17,556 nucleotides of DNA from DATNFP01 sp035606335 (GCA_035606335.1 DATNFP010000085.1:1-17556), one strand, 5' to 3'. Shown: positions 1-8,228, numbered from the stretch's first letter. Notes: generated by a model from the letters alone, not told the origin. Numbers and translations: made by a program.

Positions 1-18
1 TTGATAAAAATATTTGAC

Positions 19-54
19 AGACTTTGCCCTTTTATAGGCAAAGTCTTTTTATTT
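19..54 (+). terminator. Rho-independent terminator of an upstream gene outside the window
   Basis: A perfect 10-bp inverted repeat (AGACTTTGCC at 19-28, GGCAAAGTCT at 37-46) encloses an 8-nt loop and runs into a T-rich tail. The T tail is only on the plus strand, so it ends a plus-strand transcript entering from the left. It finishes about 9 bp before the start codon of the symporter. A reading frame that begins at the TTG at 24 would therefore start inside the hairpin, which argues for the ATG at 63. Confidence 0.9.
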
Positions 55-62
55 TTAGATAC

Positions 63-1604
63 ATGGGTCCAGCAGTTCTACTTTCTATTGTTCTAGTTTA
101 TTTCGCAATGTTGCTGGGCATTGCATTTTACACCTCACGTCATTCCAATAATGAATCCTTTTTTATAGGCAACCGTAACAGCAAATGGTACATAGTTGCG
201 TTTGGTATGATCGGTACCTCCCTTTCAGGGATGACATTTATTTCTGTACCAGGAACAGTGGGCATGACAGGATTTGATTATTTCCAGGTAGTTATTGGTT
301 ATTGGTTAGGTTATTTTGCCGTTGCATTTATTTTGCTGCCGCTCTACTATAAGCTGAAGTTAACATCCATCTATACTTATCTCGATAAGCGTTTGGGTCC
401 TACGGCTTATAAAACAGGTGCATTGTTTTTTATTCTGTCGCGTACACTTGGCGCTACTTTACGTCTTTACCTTGTTATCAAAGTGCTCGAATTGTTTGTT
501 TTGAAAGACATGGGTATTTCTTTCGACTTAACAGCAATAGTCATACTCGGTCTCATATTGCTTTACACATTTAGGGGAGGCGTAAAAACGATCGTATGGA
601 CAGACACTTTGCAGACCACATTTATGCTTGGCGCATTGGTGATATGTGTTATCTACATTATGCACTCATTAAATCTTGATTTAGGTGGCACATGGCACGC
701 AATGCAGCAGAAAGGATATACAAAAATGGTAGACGCAAATCCGCTGCATGCTAATTATTTTTTAAAGCAGATAATCGGGGGGGCTTTTATTACTATCGGA
801 ATGACGGGATTGGATCAGGAGATGATGCAAAAAAATATAAGCGTAAGTAATCTTAGGGACTCAAAGAAAAATATGATTAGCTTTTGTTTTGTAATGGTAG
901 TGGCTAATTTTATTTTCCTGTTATTAGGTGGCTTGCTTTATTTGTATGCAAACGCTAAGGGAATAAAAGCAACCGGTGACGATTTATTCCCCACCATTGC
1001 GATAAAAAGTAGCCTGCCTTTTTACATCACAGTTTGTTTTATCATCGGTTTGATATCTGCGGTATTTCCAAGTGCAGACGGAGCACTCACAGCATTAACA
1101 TCGTCATTTTGTATAGATATATTGGGACTAAAAAATAAACAAAGGACTGAGAAACAGAAAATGCGCACACGCCTTGCAGTGCACAATGTATTTGCATTAA
1201 TATTTCTTATTTGTGTTTTCTTTTTTAGGAGAATAGACAATGGTTCACTTATTAAAACATTGCTCGTAGTAGCTGGTTATACGTATGGTCCATTATTGGC
1301 ATTATTTGCATTTGGTATATTTACCAAGCGTACACCCAGAAATGAGCTGATACCGTTAATATGTCTTATTTCACCCATACTGTGTTACATATTGAAGCAA
1401 TACGATAAACAATGGCTTGGCGGTTATCAGATAGGTTATGAATTACTAATAATAAATGCGCTCATCGCTTATTTACTTTTAATTTTGTGTTCCAAAAAAG
1501 GAAGTGCTGTTGCATCACCTCAAATAGAAAATGAAAGAACTGACGAAAATAAAGCTGCGCGATTGGACGGAAACGAAAGCACACTCCAGTTGGCAGATAT
1601 TTAA
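63..1604 (+). CDS. Sodium:solute symporter (SSS/SSF family)
   Basis: A polytopic inner-membrane protein of 513 aa, the usual length for SSS transporters, which couple Na+ entry to uptake of sugars, amino acids, carboxylates or similar solutes. The sequence shows a long series of hydrophobic segments, roughly 12-13. It also has the family-typical N-terminal region, where FFIGNR and the glycine/serine-rich GTSLSGMTFISVPG precede the second helix. The ATG at 63 is preferred because the longer frame begins inside a terminator. The C-terminus is a hydrophilic tail of about 35 residues, and its last 74 bp are shared with the next gene. The substrate cannot be read from the sequence. It probably heads a co-oriented run of five genes, though those genes have no obvious shared pathway. 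Confidence 0.88.
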   Translation: MGPAVLLSIVLVYFAMLLGIAFYTSRHSNNESFFIGNRNSKWYIVAFGMIGTSLSGMTFISVPGTVGMTGFDYFQVVIGYWLGYFAVAFILLPLYYKLKLTSIYTYLDKRLGPTAYKTGALFFILSRTLGATLRLYLVIKVLELFVLKDMGISFDLTAIVILGLILLYTFRGGVKTIVWTDTLQTTFMLGALVICVIYIMHSLNLDLGGTWHAMQQKGYTKMVDANPLHANYFLKQIIGGAFITIGMTGLDQEMMQKNISVSNLRDSKKNMISFCFVMVVANFIFLLLGGLLYLYANAKGIKATGDDLFPTIAIKSSLPFYITVCFIIGLISAVFPSADGALTALTSSFCIDILGLKNKQRTEKQKMRTRLAVHNVFALIFLICVFFFRRIDNGSLIKTLLVVAGYTYGPLLALFAFGIFTKRTPRNELIPLICLISPILCYILKQYDKQWLGGYQIGYELLIINALIAYLLLILCSKKGSAVASPQIENERTDENKAARLDGNESTLQLADI

Positions 1605-2226
1605 AATAATGGCCGAATTTGTACAGGGTTTTGAAGATCTGGCGAAGATAGGCCCCTGTATATCCATTTTTGGTTCTGCCCGTACTCAGCCCGGACACAA
1701 GTACTACGAATTAGCTGTAGAAATATCAAGACGATTGGCAGAGGAAGGATTTGGCATTATTACAGGTGGTGGGCCTGGTATTATGGAGGCTGCAAACAAA
1801 GGCGCCAGCACAGCTTCCGGGAGATCCGTAGGATTGAATATTGAATTGCCGTTCGAGCAAAGCTCTAATCCATTTATAGATACAGACAAATCACTCAATT
1901 TTGATTACTTCTTTGTAAGAAAAGTAATGTTTACTAAATATTCTCAGGGCTTTATCATGATGCCGGGAGGATGGGGCACAATGGACGAGTTTTTTGAAGT
2001 AGCTACATTGATACAAACACGTAAGTTTACCACTACACCAATGATATGCATCGGTTCGGTTTATTGGAATGGATTATTTAACTGGATGAGAGAAACAATG
2101 CAAGAGGCAGAAGGTAATATAAGTCCGGGAGATCTTGAGATGATAAAGATATTTGATACTGCGGATGAAGTGGTAGCATATATACAGGAGTTTTATACTC
2201 ATAATAAGTTACAACCAAATTTCTAA
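1531..2226 (+). CDS. LOG-family protein (TIGR00730-type, Rossmann fold)
   Basis: A 231-aa cytosolic protein of the LOG/lysine-decarboxylase-like family, whose studied members are cytokinin riboside 5'-monophosphate phosphoribohydrolases or other nucleotide 5'-monophosphate nucleosidases. The two signature motifs are GGGPGIMEA (about residues 79-87) and PGGWGTMDE (about 145-153). The start at 1531 lies inside the symporter gene and gives a 74-bp overlap. A later ATG at 1609 would remove the overlap, but it would drop the DWTETKAHSSWQIFK region, which resembles the N-terminus I recall for Bacteroidota members, so the longer form is favoured. The physiological substrate is unknown. The methyltransferase gene follows after 3 bp, which implies co-transcription. 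Confidence 0.88.
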   Translation: MKELTKIKLRDWTETKAHSSWQIFKIMAEFVQGFEDLAKIGPCISIFGSARTQPGHKYYELAVEISRRLAEEGFGIITGGGPGIMEAANKGASTASGRSVGLNIELPFEQSSNPFIDTDKSLNFDYFFVRKVMFTKYSQGFIMMPGGWGTMDEFFEVATLIQTRKFTTTPMICIGSVYWNGLFNWMRETMQEAEGNISPGDLEMIKIFDTADEVVAYIQEFYTHNKLQPNF

Positions 2227-2229
2227 TCC

Positions 2230-2883
2230 ATGACTCAGCTTTTGATTCCTAAATTATTGGATGACTATGCACGTAAATATACCACTGCAGAAAATCCTGC
2301 TTTGGCTACTTTGAATAGGGAAACATATCTAAAAATACCTGTCCCTGAAATGCTTTCCGGTCATGTGCAGGGAACCATATTGCAGATGATTAGCCATATG
2401 ATAAAGCCAAAAAATATTTTGGAGGTTGGTACATACACCGGCTATTCCGCAATTTGTCTTGCGCAAGGTTTGCAGGATGGCGGTCATCTGCATACAATAG
2501 ATATAAATGAAGAACTCGAAGAGATGGCTTTTTCCTATATTTGCAAAGCGGGATTACAGGATAACATCATACAGCATATAGGGAATGCCGCAGACATAAT
2601 CCCGGCTCTTAACGAAACTTTTGACCTTGTGTTTATCGATGCTGACAAACCGGGTTATCACCTATACTACGACCTTGTTTTTGACAAAGTTCCAATTGGA
2701 GGTTTCATACTTGCTGATAATGTACTGTTTGATGGCGAGGTTGTAATGCCACAGGAAGAACAAAGTAAAAACGCGCGTTCAATAAGTGAGTTTAATGAGA
2801 AAGTGAGAAAAGATAAAAGGATAGAGCATGTACTGTTGCCTGTTCGCGATGGTATTATGATAATAAGAAAAGTAGCTGATTAA
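2230..2883 (+). CDS. Class I SAM-dependent O-methyltransferase (CCoAOMT-like, methyltransferase family 3)
   Basis: A 217-aa soluble methyltransferase of the cation-dependent catechol/caffeoyl-CoA type. The SAM-binding loop is LEVGTYTGYS (about 64-73), and D91 in HTIDIN is the acidic residue expected to hold the ribose. D137 in FIDADK and D163-N164 in LADN match the divalent-metal ligands of the family. Length is typical. It starts 3 bp after the LOG gene and ends 26 bp before the LysM protein. The methyl acceptor is probably a catechol-like small molecule by family analogy, but nothing nearby identifies it. Confidence 0.9.
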   Translation: MTQLLIPKLLDDYARKYTTAENPALATLNRETYLKIPVPEMLSGHVQGTILQMISHMIKPKNILEVGTYTGYSAICLAQGLQDGGHLHTIDINEELEEMAFSYICKAGLQDNIIQHIGNAADIIPALNETFDLVFIDADKPGYHLYYDLVFDKVPIGGFILADNVLFDGEVVMPQEEQSKNARSISEFNEKVRKDKRIEHVLLPVRDGIMIIRKVAD

Positions 2884-2909
2884 AATAATTACAATTAATA
2901 ATTACAGTT

Positions 2910-4871
2910 ATGCAAAAGTGGTTAGTTGCATGTATTTCCATATTGTTTTGTGTGTCTTTCAAACTTGGTGCGCAAGATACTTATGCCGATAAAGTGAATA
3001 AGTATATCTCCCAATATAAAAAGCTGGCAATAGCCGAACAAGGGCGAAGTGGAATACCGGCAGCAGTTACTTTAGGCCAAGGGATCCTTGAAACCCAGGC
3101 TGGTTGCAGCGAATTGGTAACAGGTGCATGTAATCACTTTGGGATCAAATGTAAAAGCAATTGGACAGGCCAAACATATAGCTATACCGACGATGCCCCC
3201 AACGAATGCTTTAGAAAATATAAATGCGCTGAAGATTCTTACAAAGACCACTCTGATTATTTAAAAGGTTCGCCACGTTACGCATCTTTGTTCCAGTTAT
3301 CTCCTACCGATTATGCAGCATGGGCAACAGGATTAAAAAGATGTGGTTATGCTACCAACCCGCATTATGCAAAACAGCTTATTGATATCATCGAGAATTT
3401 TCACTTGCAGCAATACACTTACGCTGCACTAAACGGCACCATAACTGATACTCCTGATAATGTACTAGCAAATAATACAGCCGCACAGCAAAACGCTATT
3501 TCGTCAACTACACCTGCAAATACAGAACCCGCAGCTGCAACTACTGTTAATAATCAACAACAGGACACCCATCCTATTGTTCTTAATAGCCCAGGCCCGG
3601 GCAGCGATGTAATGACAGTAAATGGTTTAAAAGCTATTCATGCATTTAAAGGTGATATGCTTTTAAAGTATGCAGTGAAATACAACATCCGTTACGAGAA
3701 ATTATTGGAATATAACGATTTACCTGATGCTCCTCTCACAGAAAATACGATCATCTATCTTGAAAAGAAAAAGACCCGTGGAACAGACGAAACTTATGTG
3801 GTAAAACCAGGCGAAACGCTTCAGGAAATATCGCAGGCAGAAGGAATACAGCTAAAAAGGTTAATGAATTACAATCATATTAACCCGGGTGAAGAACCTA
3901 TTTTCGGGAGTGTGTTGCAATTACAACAATTTACCAATGTAAAACCTGAAGTCACAACAATTGCAGGGAAAAAGCCTTCAAAAATAATTGTAACAAATGA
4001 TGATGGCAGTACCAATCAGTTAGTTGCGCACTCTGCTACTGCCTCACAAAGTGATTATATTACCAAAGAAGACATAAATAATCAAGCTCCTTCTAATGGC
4101 CAGGTATTACCTTATCGTAGCCCTGTTCAGAACGCTCCTCAAGCTCCGCAGGATACTGCATCTATAGCACAGGCGCCCACAACGCAAGCTATTGCTCCTC
4201 CGTCTGCGGATGCAAAAAAAGCAGATGATAATGTCTATACAGCAAGTGCAGATACAAATCCTGTAATAGAAAAAAAGGACATCGAACCTCAAACAGATAA
4301 TACTTCTACACCTGTTGTCACCACCTCTCCCCAATCTATTGCTGTTACAACAACTCCGGTTACTGATAAAGCAAAAGATGATAACGGAGATAATACCAAC
4401 GATAATAAAACTGCCACTAATAACACACAACCCACACAACAATCCAGGCCATTCAATATAATGAATGAAAAAGCAATTGATGATCCAGGAGCTTCATCTT
4501 CTTCAGCGGTTGCGAAGGGCGATGATACAACTCATGCCACAGTAAGCGCACCCGAAGGGCCACAACCAGATAAATCACCGGAAAGCGACCTTGCACGCTT
4601 AAAAGCGCAACTCGATAAGGTAGTATATGCAGATGATGATGCTTCCAAAACCTCTGCTGCTCCTGTGCCCACCGCCGCACCAGAAACTAAAACCGATAAA
4701 CCTGCTGAAAGTGGTGATACAGGGGGTAAGCCAAAATATTATACTGTAAAAAAAGGAGATACTGCGTTCAGCATAGCCAAACAGAATAGTATTACCATAC
4801 ATCAGCTAATGGATATGAACAAGCTCGATTTTGATGAAATAAAAATCGGGCAACGTTTGCGCGTAAAATAA
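2910..4871 (+). CDS. Secreted glucosaminidase with LysM domains (peptidoglycan hydrolase)
   Basis: A 653-aa exported cell-wall enzyme. Residues 1-21 form a signal peptide (hydrophobic stretch ending LGAQ). Residues about 30-168 are a glucosaminidase domain (N-acetylglucosaminidase/FlgJ type) with the likely catalytic glutamate E61 in GILETQAG and several cysteines that could form disulphides. Three LysM or LysM-like segments bind peptidoglycan: a divergent one at about 243-288, a second at about 294-338 (VVKPGETLQEIS), and a canonical C-terminal one at about 608-653 (YTVKKGDTAFSIA). Between them lies a linker of some 250 residues rich in T, A, P, Q, D and N, probably disordered. The role is inferred to be septum or wall remodelling. 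It sits 5 bp before hpt. Confidence 0.9.
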   Translation: MQKWLVACISILFCVSFKLGAQDTYADKVNKYISQYKKLAIAEQGRSGIPAAVTLGQGILETQAGCSELVTGACNHFGIKCKSNWTGQTYSYTDDAPNECFRKYKCAEDSYKDHSDYLKGSPRYASLFQLSPTDYAAWATGLKRCGYATNPHYAKQLIDIIENFHLQQYTYAALNGTITDTPDNVLANNTAAQQNAISSTTPANTEPAAATTVNNQQQDTHPIVLNSPGPGSDVMTVNGLKAIHAFKGDMLLKYAVKYNIRYEKLLEYNDLPDAPLTENTIIYLEKKKTRGTDETYVVKPGETLQEISQAEGIQLKRLMNYNHINPGEEPIFGSVLQLQQFTNVKPEVTTIAGKKPSKIIVTNDDGSTNQLVAHSATASQSDYITKEDINNQAPSNGQVLPYRSPVQNAPQAPQDTASIAQAPTTQAIAPPSADAKKADDNVYTASADTNPVIEKKDIEPQTDNTSTPVVTTSPQSIAVTTTPVTDKAKDDNGDNTNDNKTATNNTQPTQQSRPFNIMNEKAIDDPGASSSSAVAKGDDTTHATVSAPEGPQPDKSPESDLARLKAQLDKVVYADDDASKTSAAPVPTAAPETKTDKPAESGDTGGKPKYYTVKKGDTAFSIAKQNSITIHQLMDMNKLDFDEIKIGQRLRVK

Positions 4872-4876
4872 CTGGC

Positions 4877-5419
4877 ATGGCACAGGTAAAGATTTGGGAC
4901 AAAACATTTGAAACATTCATTTCAAAAGAAACAATACAGCAACGTATTATTGAGCTGGCGCAGCAGATCGACAGCGACTATCAGGGATTAAATCCTCTTT
5001 TTATCGGAATACTAAATGGCTCATTCATTTTTGCAGCCGATTTATTCAGAGAGCTTACTATCGATGCCGAAATTTCATTTATCAAGCTGGCTTCATACAA
5101 AGGCACCTCTTCTACAGGGAATGTTGTTACTGCAATAGGTTTGGAAGAAATTTTGCATCAGCGCCATGTTATTATAATAGAAGACATCATAGATACCGGC
5201 AAAACGCTTGATGCCTTTTTACCTGAAATAAAATTAAGACAGGTTGCATCTGTAAAGATTGCCGCACTGCTTTCAAAACCCGAAGCAAGAGAATACGAAA
5301 TTACTCCCAATTACACCGGGTTTGAAATTCCCAATAAGTTTGTAGTAGGTTATGGATTAGATTATGACAAGCATGGTCGTAATCTTCCAGAAATTTACAT
5401 GCTTTCAGAAAATAGTTAG
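4877..5419 (+). CDS. hpt: Hypoxanthine phosphoribosyltransferase
   Basis: A 180-aa cytosolic purine-salvage enzyme that joins hypoxanthine (and usually guanine) to PRPP, giving IMP or GMP. The PRPP-binding motif IIIEDIIDTGKTL is at about 99-111, with the acidic pair E102-D103. The flexible loop with SYKGTSSTG is at about 73-81, and the purine-side motif FVVGYGLDYD is at about 155-164. Length is typical. It follows the LysM protein gene after 5 bp, so it is likely co-transcribed. Its TAG stop overlaps the mqnD stop on the other strand, with no terminator between. Confidence 0.95.
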   Translation: MAQVKIWDKTFETFISKETIQQRIIELAQQIDSDYQGLNPLFIGILNGSFIFAADLFRELTIDAEISFIKLASYKGTSSTGNVVTAIGLEEILHQRHVIIIEDIIDTGKTLDAFLPEIKLRQVASVKIAALLSKPEAREYEITPNYTGFEIPNKFVVGYGLDYDKHGRNLPEIYMLSENS

Positions 5420-6249
5420 TAGAAAATACTTGCAGGCAGACTTTCTTCTTTTACCAGCCTCCCTTGTTTTGCCTTTTCAAAAAGCGTGATAATGGCTTTT
5501 CTTCCTTCCTCTCCCAGGTCCGTTGTATAATCATTCACATACAGGTCTATGTGCTTGCGCATCACATCTTCCTCCATTTCCTGTGCGTTTTCTTTTACAA
5601 AATCTGAAAGCATAGGATAATTTTTCCATGAGTATTCCAGGCTATCCTTTATCAGGCCGTCTATGGTTGTGCAAAGCTCTTTATTAAAATTCCGTCTCAC
5701 CACTATGCCTCCAAGAGGTATGGCTGCGTTTACGGTATTTTCCCACCAGTCGCCTAAGTCTATTAGTTTAGTTAGTCCTTTTTGTGCGTAAGTAAAACGG
5801 CTTTCATGTATAATGAGTCCTGCATCAAAATCGCCCATAAGAACCGAATTCTCAATTTCGTTGAAAACAACTTCGGTTTTATTTTTTGCTTGTGGAAAAG
5901 CAAGTGATAATAATAGGTTGGCCGTAGTGTTAAGCCCTGGTATAGCTATCCTGAGTTCTTTTATATTGGCAAGGTCAAGTGGCGTTTTTGCTATCAGCAT
6001 TGGCCCAACGCCTTTGCCTAATGCACTCCCACTATGCAATAGTGCATATTGATTTACGACATGCAGAAATGTACTGTAGCTCAATTTGGTAATGTCCAGC
6101 TTGCCGATCTCTGCCCATTTATTGAGTGTTTCCACGTCTTCCATCACATAATCAAAAGAAAGTCCTTTTGTATCTATATGCCCGTTTATCATGGCATCGA
6201 ATATAAAAGTATCATTGGGGCAGGGGCTAAATCCAAGCGTAAGTTTCAT
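5416..6249 (-). CDS. mqnD: 1,4-dihydroxy-6-naphthoate synthase (menaquinone, futalosine pathway)
   Basis: A 277-aa enzyme of the MqnA/MqnD periplasmic-binding-protein-like fold. MqnD converts cyclic dehypoxanthinylfutalosine to 1,4-dihydroxy-6-naphthoate. The N-terminus has the family signature FSPCPNDTFIFDA (about 7-19), PGLNTTA is at about 104-110, and DAGLIIHE with H148 is at about 142-149. The early PCPNDT motif and the length favour MqnD over MqnA. It lies 25 bp downstream of mqnB on the same strand, which supports the pathway assignment. Its stop codon interlocks with that of hpt. Other pathway genes (mqnA, mqnC, mqnE) are not in the window. Confidence 0.93.
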   Translation of the reverse strand: MKLTLGFSPCPNDTFIFDAMINGHIDTKGLSFDYVMEDVETLNKWAEIGKLDITKLSYSTFLHVVNQYALLHSGSALGKGVGPMLIAKTPLDLANIKELRIAIPGLNTTANLLLSLAFPQAKNKTEVVFNEIENSVLMGDFDAGLIIHESRFTYAQKGLTKLIDLGDWWENTVNAAIPLGGIVVRRNFNKELCTTIDGLIKDSLEYSWKNYPMLSDFVKENAQEMEEDVMRKHIDLYVNDYTTDLGEEGRKAIITLFEKAKQGRLVKEESLPASIFY

Positions 6250-6274
6250 ATCGCAAAAGTAGTTTGGGTAAATG

Positions 6275-6949
6275 TTATACTGTCTCTAAAAAATTTATAA
6301 GCCATTTATTTAAAGCTATAATTGCATCCTTCATTTTCCATTTGCTTTTATCACGCGGCTCTACATAGTTCGATATACCTCTTATCTGCGCGAACGGCAC
6401 TTGCTCATTGAGGCATACATAATGAAATGCCGCACCTTCCATGCTTTCCACCTGGGATTGGTAGGCTTCGGCGCGTCTTTGTATGGTTGTCTCATTGCCA
6501 CTCACGGTATTTACTGTAAGTCCGCTAACTCTTTGCAATTGTATCTTTTCATGTATAGGCAGTAGTGGCGTTACCAGGTTATTATTTATATATGGAGCTT
6601 TATCCCCGGCCATTAATCCCATATCAAACACATCAATATATTTTTCATGGTCTTCGGCACCCATATCCCCATAGCGTTCTGATGTAATGAATACTAAGTC
6701 ACCCAGAGCTATATTTTTATCAAAGCTGCCACCTACACCTGCCTGTAGCGCAAGATCATATTTCGTTGATTGTAATGCTTTGGTTACTGCATAAGCTGTG
6801 GCTACCTGCCCAACGCCTGTAATACATATTTGTATTTCTTTAGAGTGTTTTTTATACAATAAAGGCATATTGAATTGCTGATATTGCTGTAAATAGTGTA
6901 TCAGGGGCATTATTTCGCCTTCTGTGGCTGCTGTGAGCAATAGCTTCAT
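6275..6949 (-). CDS. mqnB: Futalosine hydrolase
   Basis: A 224-aa nucleosidase of the nucleoside-phosphorylase superfamily. It releases hypoxanthine from futalosine to give dehypoxanthinylfutalosine in menaquinone biosynthesis. LTAATEGE at the N-terminus, AGVGGSF (about 70-76), the purine/ribose-binding VESMEGAAFHYVC (about 167-179) and the late active-site region RGISNYVEPRD (about 190-200) fit the family. The start at 6949 gives the expected N-terminal beta strand. It is read divergently from the pterin genes. The released hypoxanthine could in principle feed hpt nearby, but that link is only inference. Confidence 0.92.
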   Translation of the reverse strand: MKLLLTAATEGEIMPLIHYLQQYQQFNMPLLYKKHSKEIQICITGVGQVATAYAVTKALQSTKYDLALQAGVGGSFDKNIALGDLVFITSERYGDMGAEDHEKYIDVFDMGLMAGDKAPYINNNLVTPLLPIHEKIQLQRVSGLTVNTVSGNETTIQRRAEAYQSQVESMEGAAFHYVCLNEQVPFAQIRGISNYVEPRDKSKWKMKDAIIALNKWLINFLETV

Positions 6950-6983
6950 ATTGCAATGTTACATTTTTATCAAAGCTTAACCG

Positions 6984-6991
6984 TAATTTTG
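6984..6991 (+). promoter_or_regulatory. Bacteroidota-type -7 promoter box for the pterin genes
   Basis: TAATTTTG is an exact match to the Bacteroidota TAnnTTTG -7 element. It lies 15 bp before the ATG at 7007 in the 57-bp gap between the divergent mqnB gene and the pterin synthase gene. No clear TTG -33 element is visible at the usual spacing. The inferred transcription start falls a few bases downstream, giving a very short leader. Confidence 0.6.
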
Positions 6992-7006
6992 CGTGAAATT
7001 ATAAAA

Positions 7007-7417
7007 ATGGTGTACTTGACACGTGTTGAGCATTTTAATGCTGCCCACAGATTGTTTAACGAACAATGGTCGGATGCCCGTAATAACGAGGTATTTGGAA
7101 AATGTGCCAATGTCAACTGGCATGGCCATAATTATGAGCTGCATGTTACAATAAAGGGAGAACCCCAGGTTGATACCGGCTTTATCTTCAATGCGAAAAC
7201 ATTGGGTGACCTAATAAAAGATGTGATTGTAGAGCGTGTAGATCATCGCAACTTGAACCTGGATGTAGATTTTATGAAGGGCAAGTTTACTAGTGCCGAA
7301 AATTTTGCAATGGGCATCTGGGATGAATTGAAACCACATATCGAAAAACATGGGGTGCAATTGCACCGTGTTAAGCTCAAGGAAACGCAGAATATTTACG
7401 TGGAATATTTCGGATAG
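7007..7417 (+). CDS. 6-pyruvoyltetrahydropterin synthase / 6-carboxytetrahydropterin synthase family protein
   Basis: A 136-aa COG0720 enzyme acting on 7,8-dihydroneopterin triphosphate, the product of GTP cyclohydrolase I encoded just downstream. Zinc ligands are H14 (NAAH) and H39/H41 in WHGH. The catalytic cysteine is C33. The C-x5-HGH spacing (GKCANVNWHGH) is what I recall for the PTPS-II/eukaryotic-like subgroup, whereas classical queuosine QueD has C-x3-HGH, so I do not assign queD. Later motifs are VDHRNLN (about 78-84) and PTPS-like TSAEN (95-99). An upstream in-frame TTG or ATG would overlap the -7 box, so the ATG at 7007 is chosen. FolE follows after 46 bp. Confidence 0.9.
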   Translation: MVYLTRVEHFNAAHRLFNEQWSDARNNEVFGKCANVNWHGHNYELHVTIKGEPQVDTGFIFNAKTLGDLIKDVIVERVDHRNLNLDVDFMKGKFTSAENFAMGIWDELKPHIEKHGVQLHRVKLKETQNIYVEYFG

Positions 7418-7463
7418 TGAAATATTGCAGGATTAAATATTTTTATATCAATTTCACATTTTC

Positions 7464-8060
7464 ATGGCATACAGTAAAGAAGAATTTTACAGCGAAGCTG
7501 TAACAACCGGGCTGGTAGAAAATTATCGCTCTACGCTTCAGTTGCTGGGCGAAGATCCTGAAAGGGAAGGTCTTTTAAAGACTCCGGAGCGCGTGGCTAA
7601 AGCTATGCAGTTCATTACCCAAGGGTATAACATGGATGCGCGCGCTATCCTTGATTCCGCTAAGTTTCAGGAAGCCTACAGTGAAATGGTGATTGTGAAA
7701 GACATAGAATTATATTCACTCTGTGAGCATCACATGCTGCCATTTTTCGGCAAGGCTCATATAGCATATATTCCCAATGGCTGGATCACTGGCCTGAGCA
7801 AGCTGGCGCATGTGGTAGAATGTTTTGCCCGCCGTTTGCAGGTGCAGGAGCGCATGACACACCAGATACTTGATGCTATACAGGATGCATTAAATCCTAT
7901 AGGCGTAGCCGTAGTTATAGAAGCAAGGCATCTGTGCATGATGATGCGTGGCGTGCAAAAGCAAAACAGCGTAACAACAACATCAGCTTTTAGCGGACAG
8001 TTTATGGCAAATGAAACACGTTCAGAGTTTCTTCGCCTGATTTCTTCTGATTTATCATAG
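7464..8060 (+). CDS. folE: GTP cyclohydrolase I
   Basis: A 198-aa cytosolic, zinc-dependent enzyme that opens GTP to 7,8-dihydroneopterin triphosphate, the entry to folate and other pterins. The zinc and catalytic motif SLCEHHMLPF (about 85-94) supplies C87, H89 and H90. The third zinc ligand, C158, is in ARHLCMMMRGVQ, together with the catalytic H156. SAFSGQF at about 174-180 is the conserved C-terminal part. The length is typical of type IA. Its partner upstream is the pterin synthase, and the pair is probably one transcript. Confidence 0.96.
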   Translation: MAYSKEEFYSEAVTTGLVENYRSTLQLLGEDPEREGLLKTPERVAKAMQFITQGYNMDARAILDSAKFQEAYSEMVIVKDIELYSLCEHHMLPFFGKAHIAYIPNGWITGLSKLAHVVECFARRLQVQERMTHQILDAIQDALNPIGVAVVIEARHLCMMMRGVQKQNSVTTTSAFSGQFMANETRSEFLRLISSDLS

Positions 8061-8088
8061 TACTATGGGTGTAGTAAAGAAATAATTC

Positions 8089-8096
8089 TATCTTTG
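8089..8096 (+). promoter_or_regulatory. -7 promoter box of the tRNA-Pro gene
   Basis: TATCTTTG matches the Bacteroidota TAnnTTTG element exactly and ends 18 bp before the first base of the tRNA. That distance suits a transcript with a short 5' leader that would be trimmed by RNase P. A -33 TTG is not obvious. Confidence 0.6.
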
Positions 8097-8114
8097 CCGT
8101 CCCTAAAAATGGTT

Positions 8115-8188
8115 CGGGAAGTGGCGCAGCCCGGTAGCGCACTTGTATGGGGTGCAAGGGGTCGCAAGTTCGAATCTTGTCTTCCCGA
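8115..8188 (+). tRNA. tRNA-Pro (anticodon GGG)
   Basis: A full cloverleaf can be folded by eye. The acceptor stem is CGGGAAG/CTTCCCG with discriminator A. The D stem is GCGC/GCGC with a GG-containing loop. The anticodon stem is CTTGT/GCAAG with loop ATGGGGT, giving anticodon GGG, which reads the proline codon CCC. The T arm is GCAAG-TTCGAAT-CTTGT. The 5' C fits bacterial tRNA-Pro. The CCA end is not encoded. A strong terminator follows 5 bp later, so it appears to be a single-gene transcript. Confidence 0.95.
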
Positions 8189-8192
8189 CTAT

Positions 8193-8228
8193 AAAGGACA
8201 AAGTGAAGTAATGTTCATTTTGTCCTTT
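8193..8228 (+). terminator. Rho-independent terminator after tRNA-Pro
   Basis: AAAGGACAAA at 8193-8202 pairs perfectly with TTTGTCCTTT at 8219-8228. Pairing extends inward through 8207/8214 with one G-T pair, giving a stem of about 15 bp and a 6-nt loop. A T-rich tract follows. It ends the tRNA transcript. Confidence 0.88.

Noticed and set aside
24..62. N-terminal extension of the symporter from TTG at 24
   Set aside because: It would be translated from inside a strong terminator hairpin and adds a sequence not needed for the first membrane helix. The ATG at 63 fits better.
8115..8188. tRNA-Pro as an integration site for a mobile element
   Set aside because: I saw no duplicated tRNA 3' end, integrase or phage gene nearby, and the tRNA keeps its own terminator.
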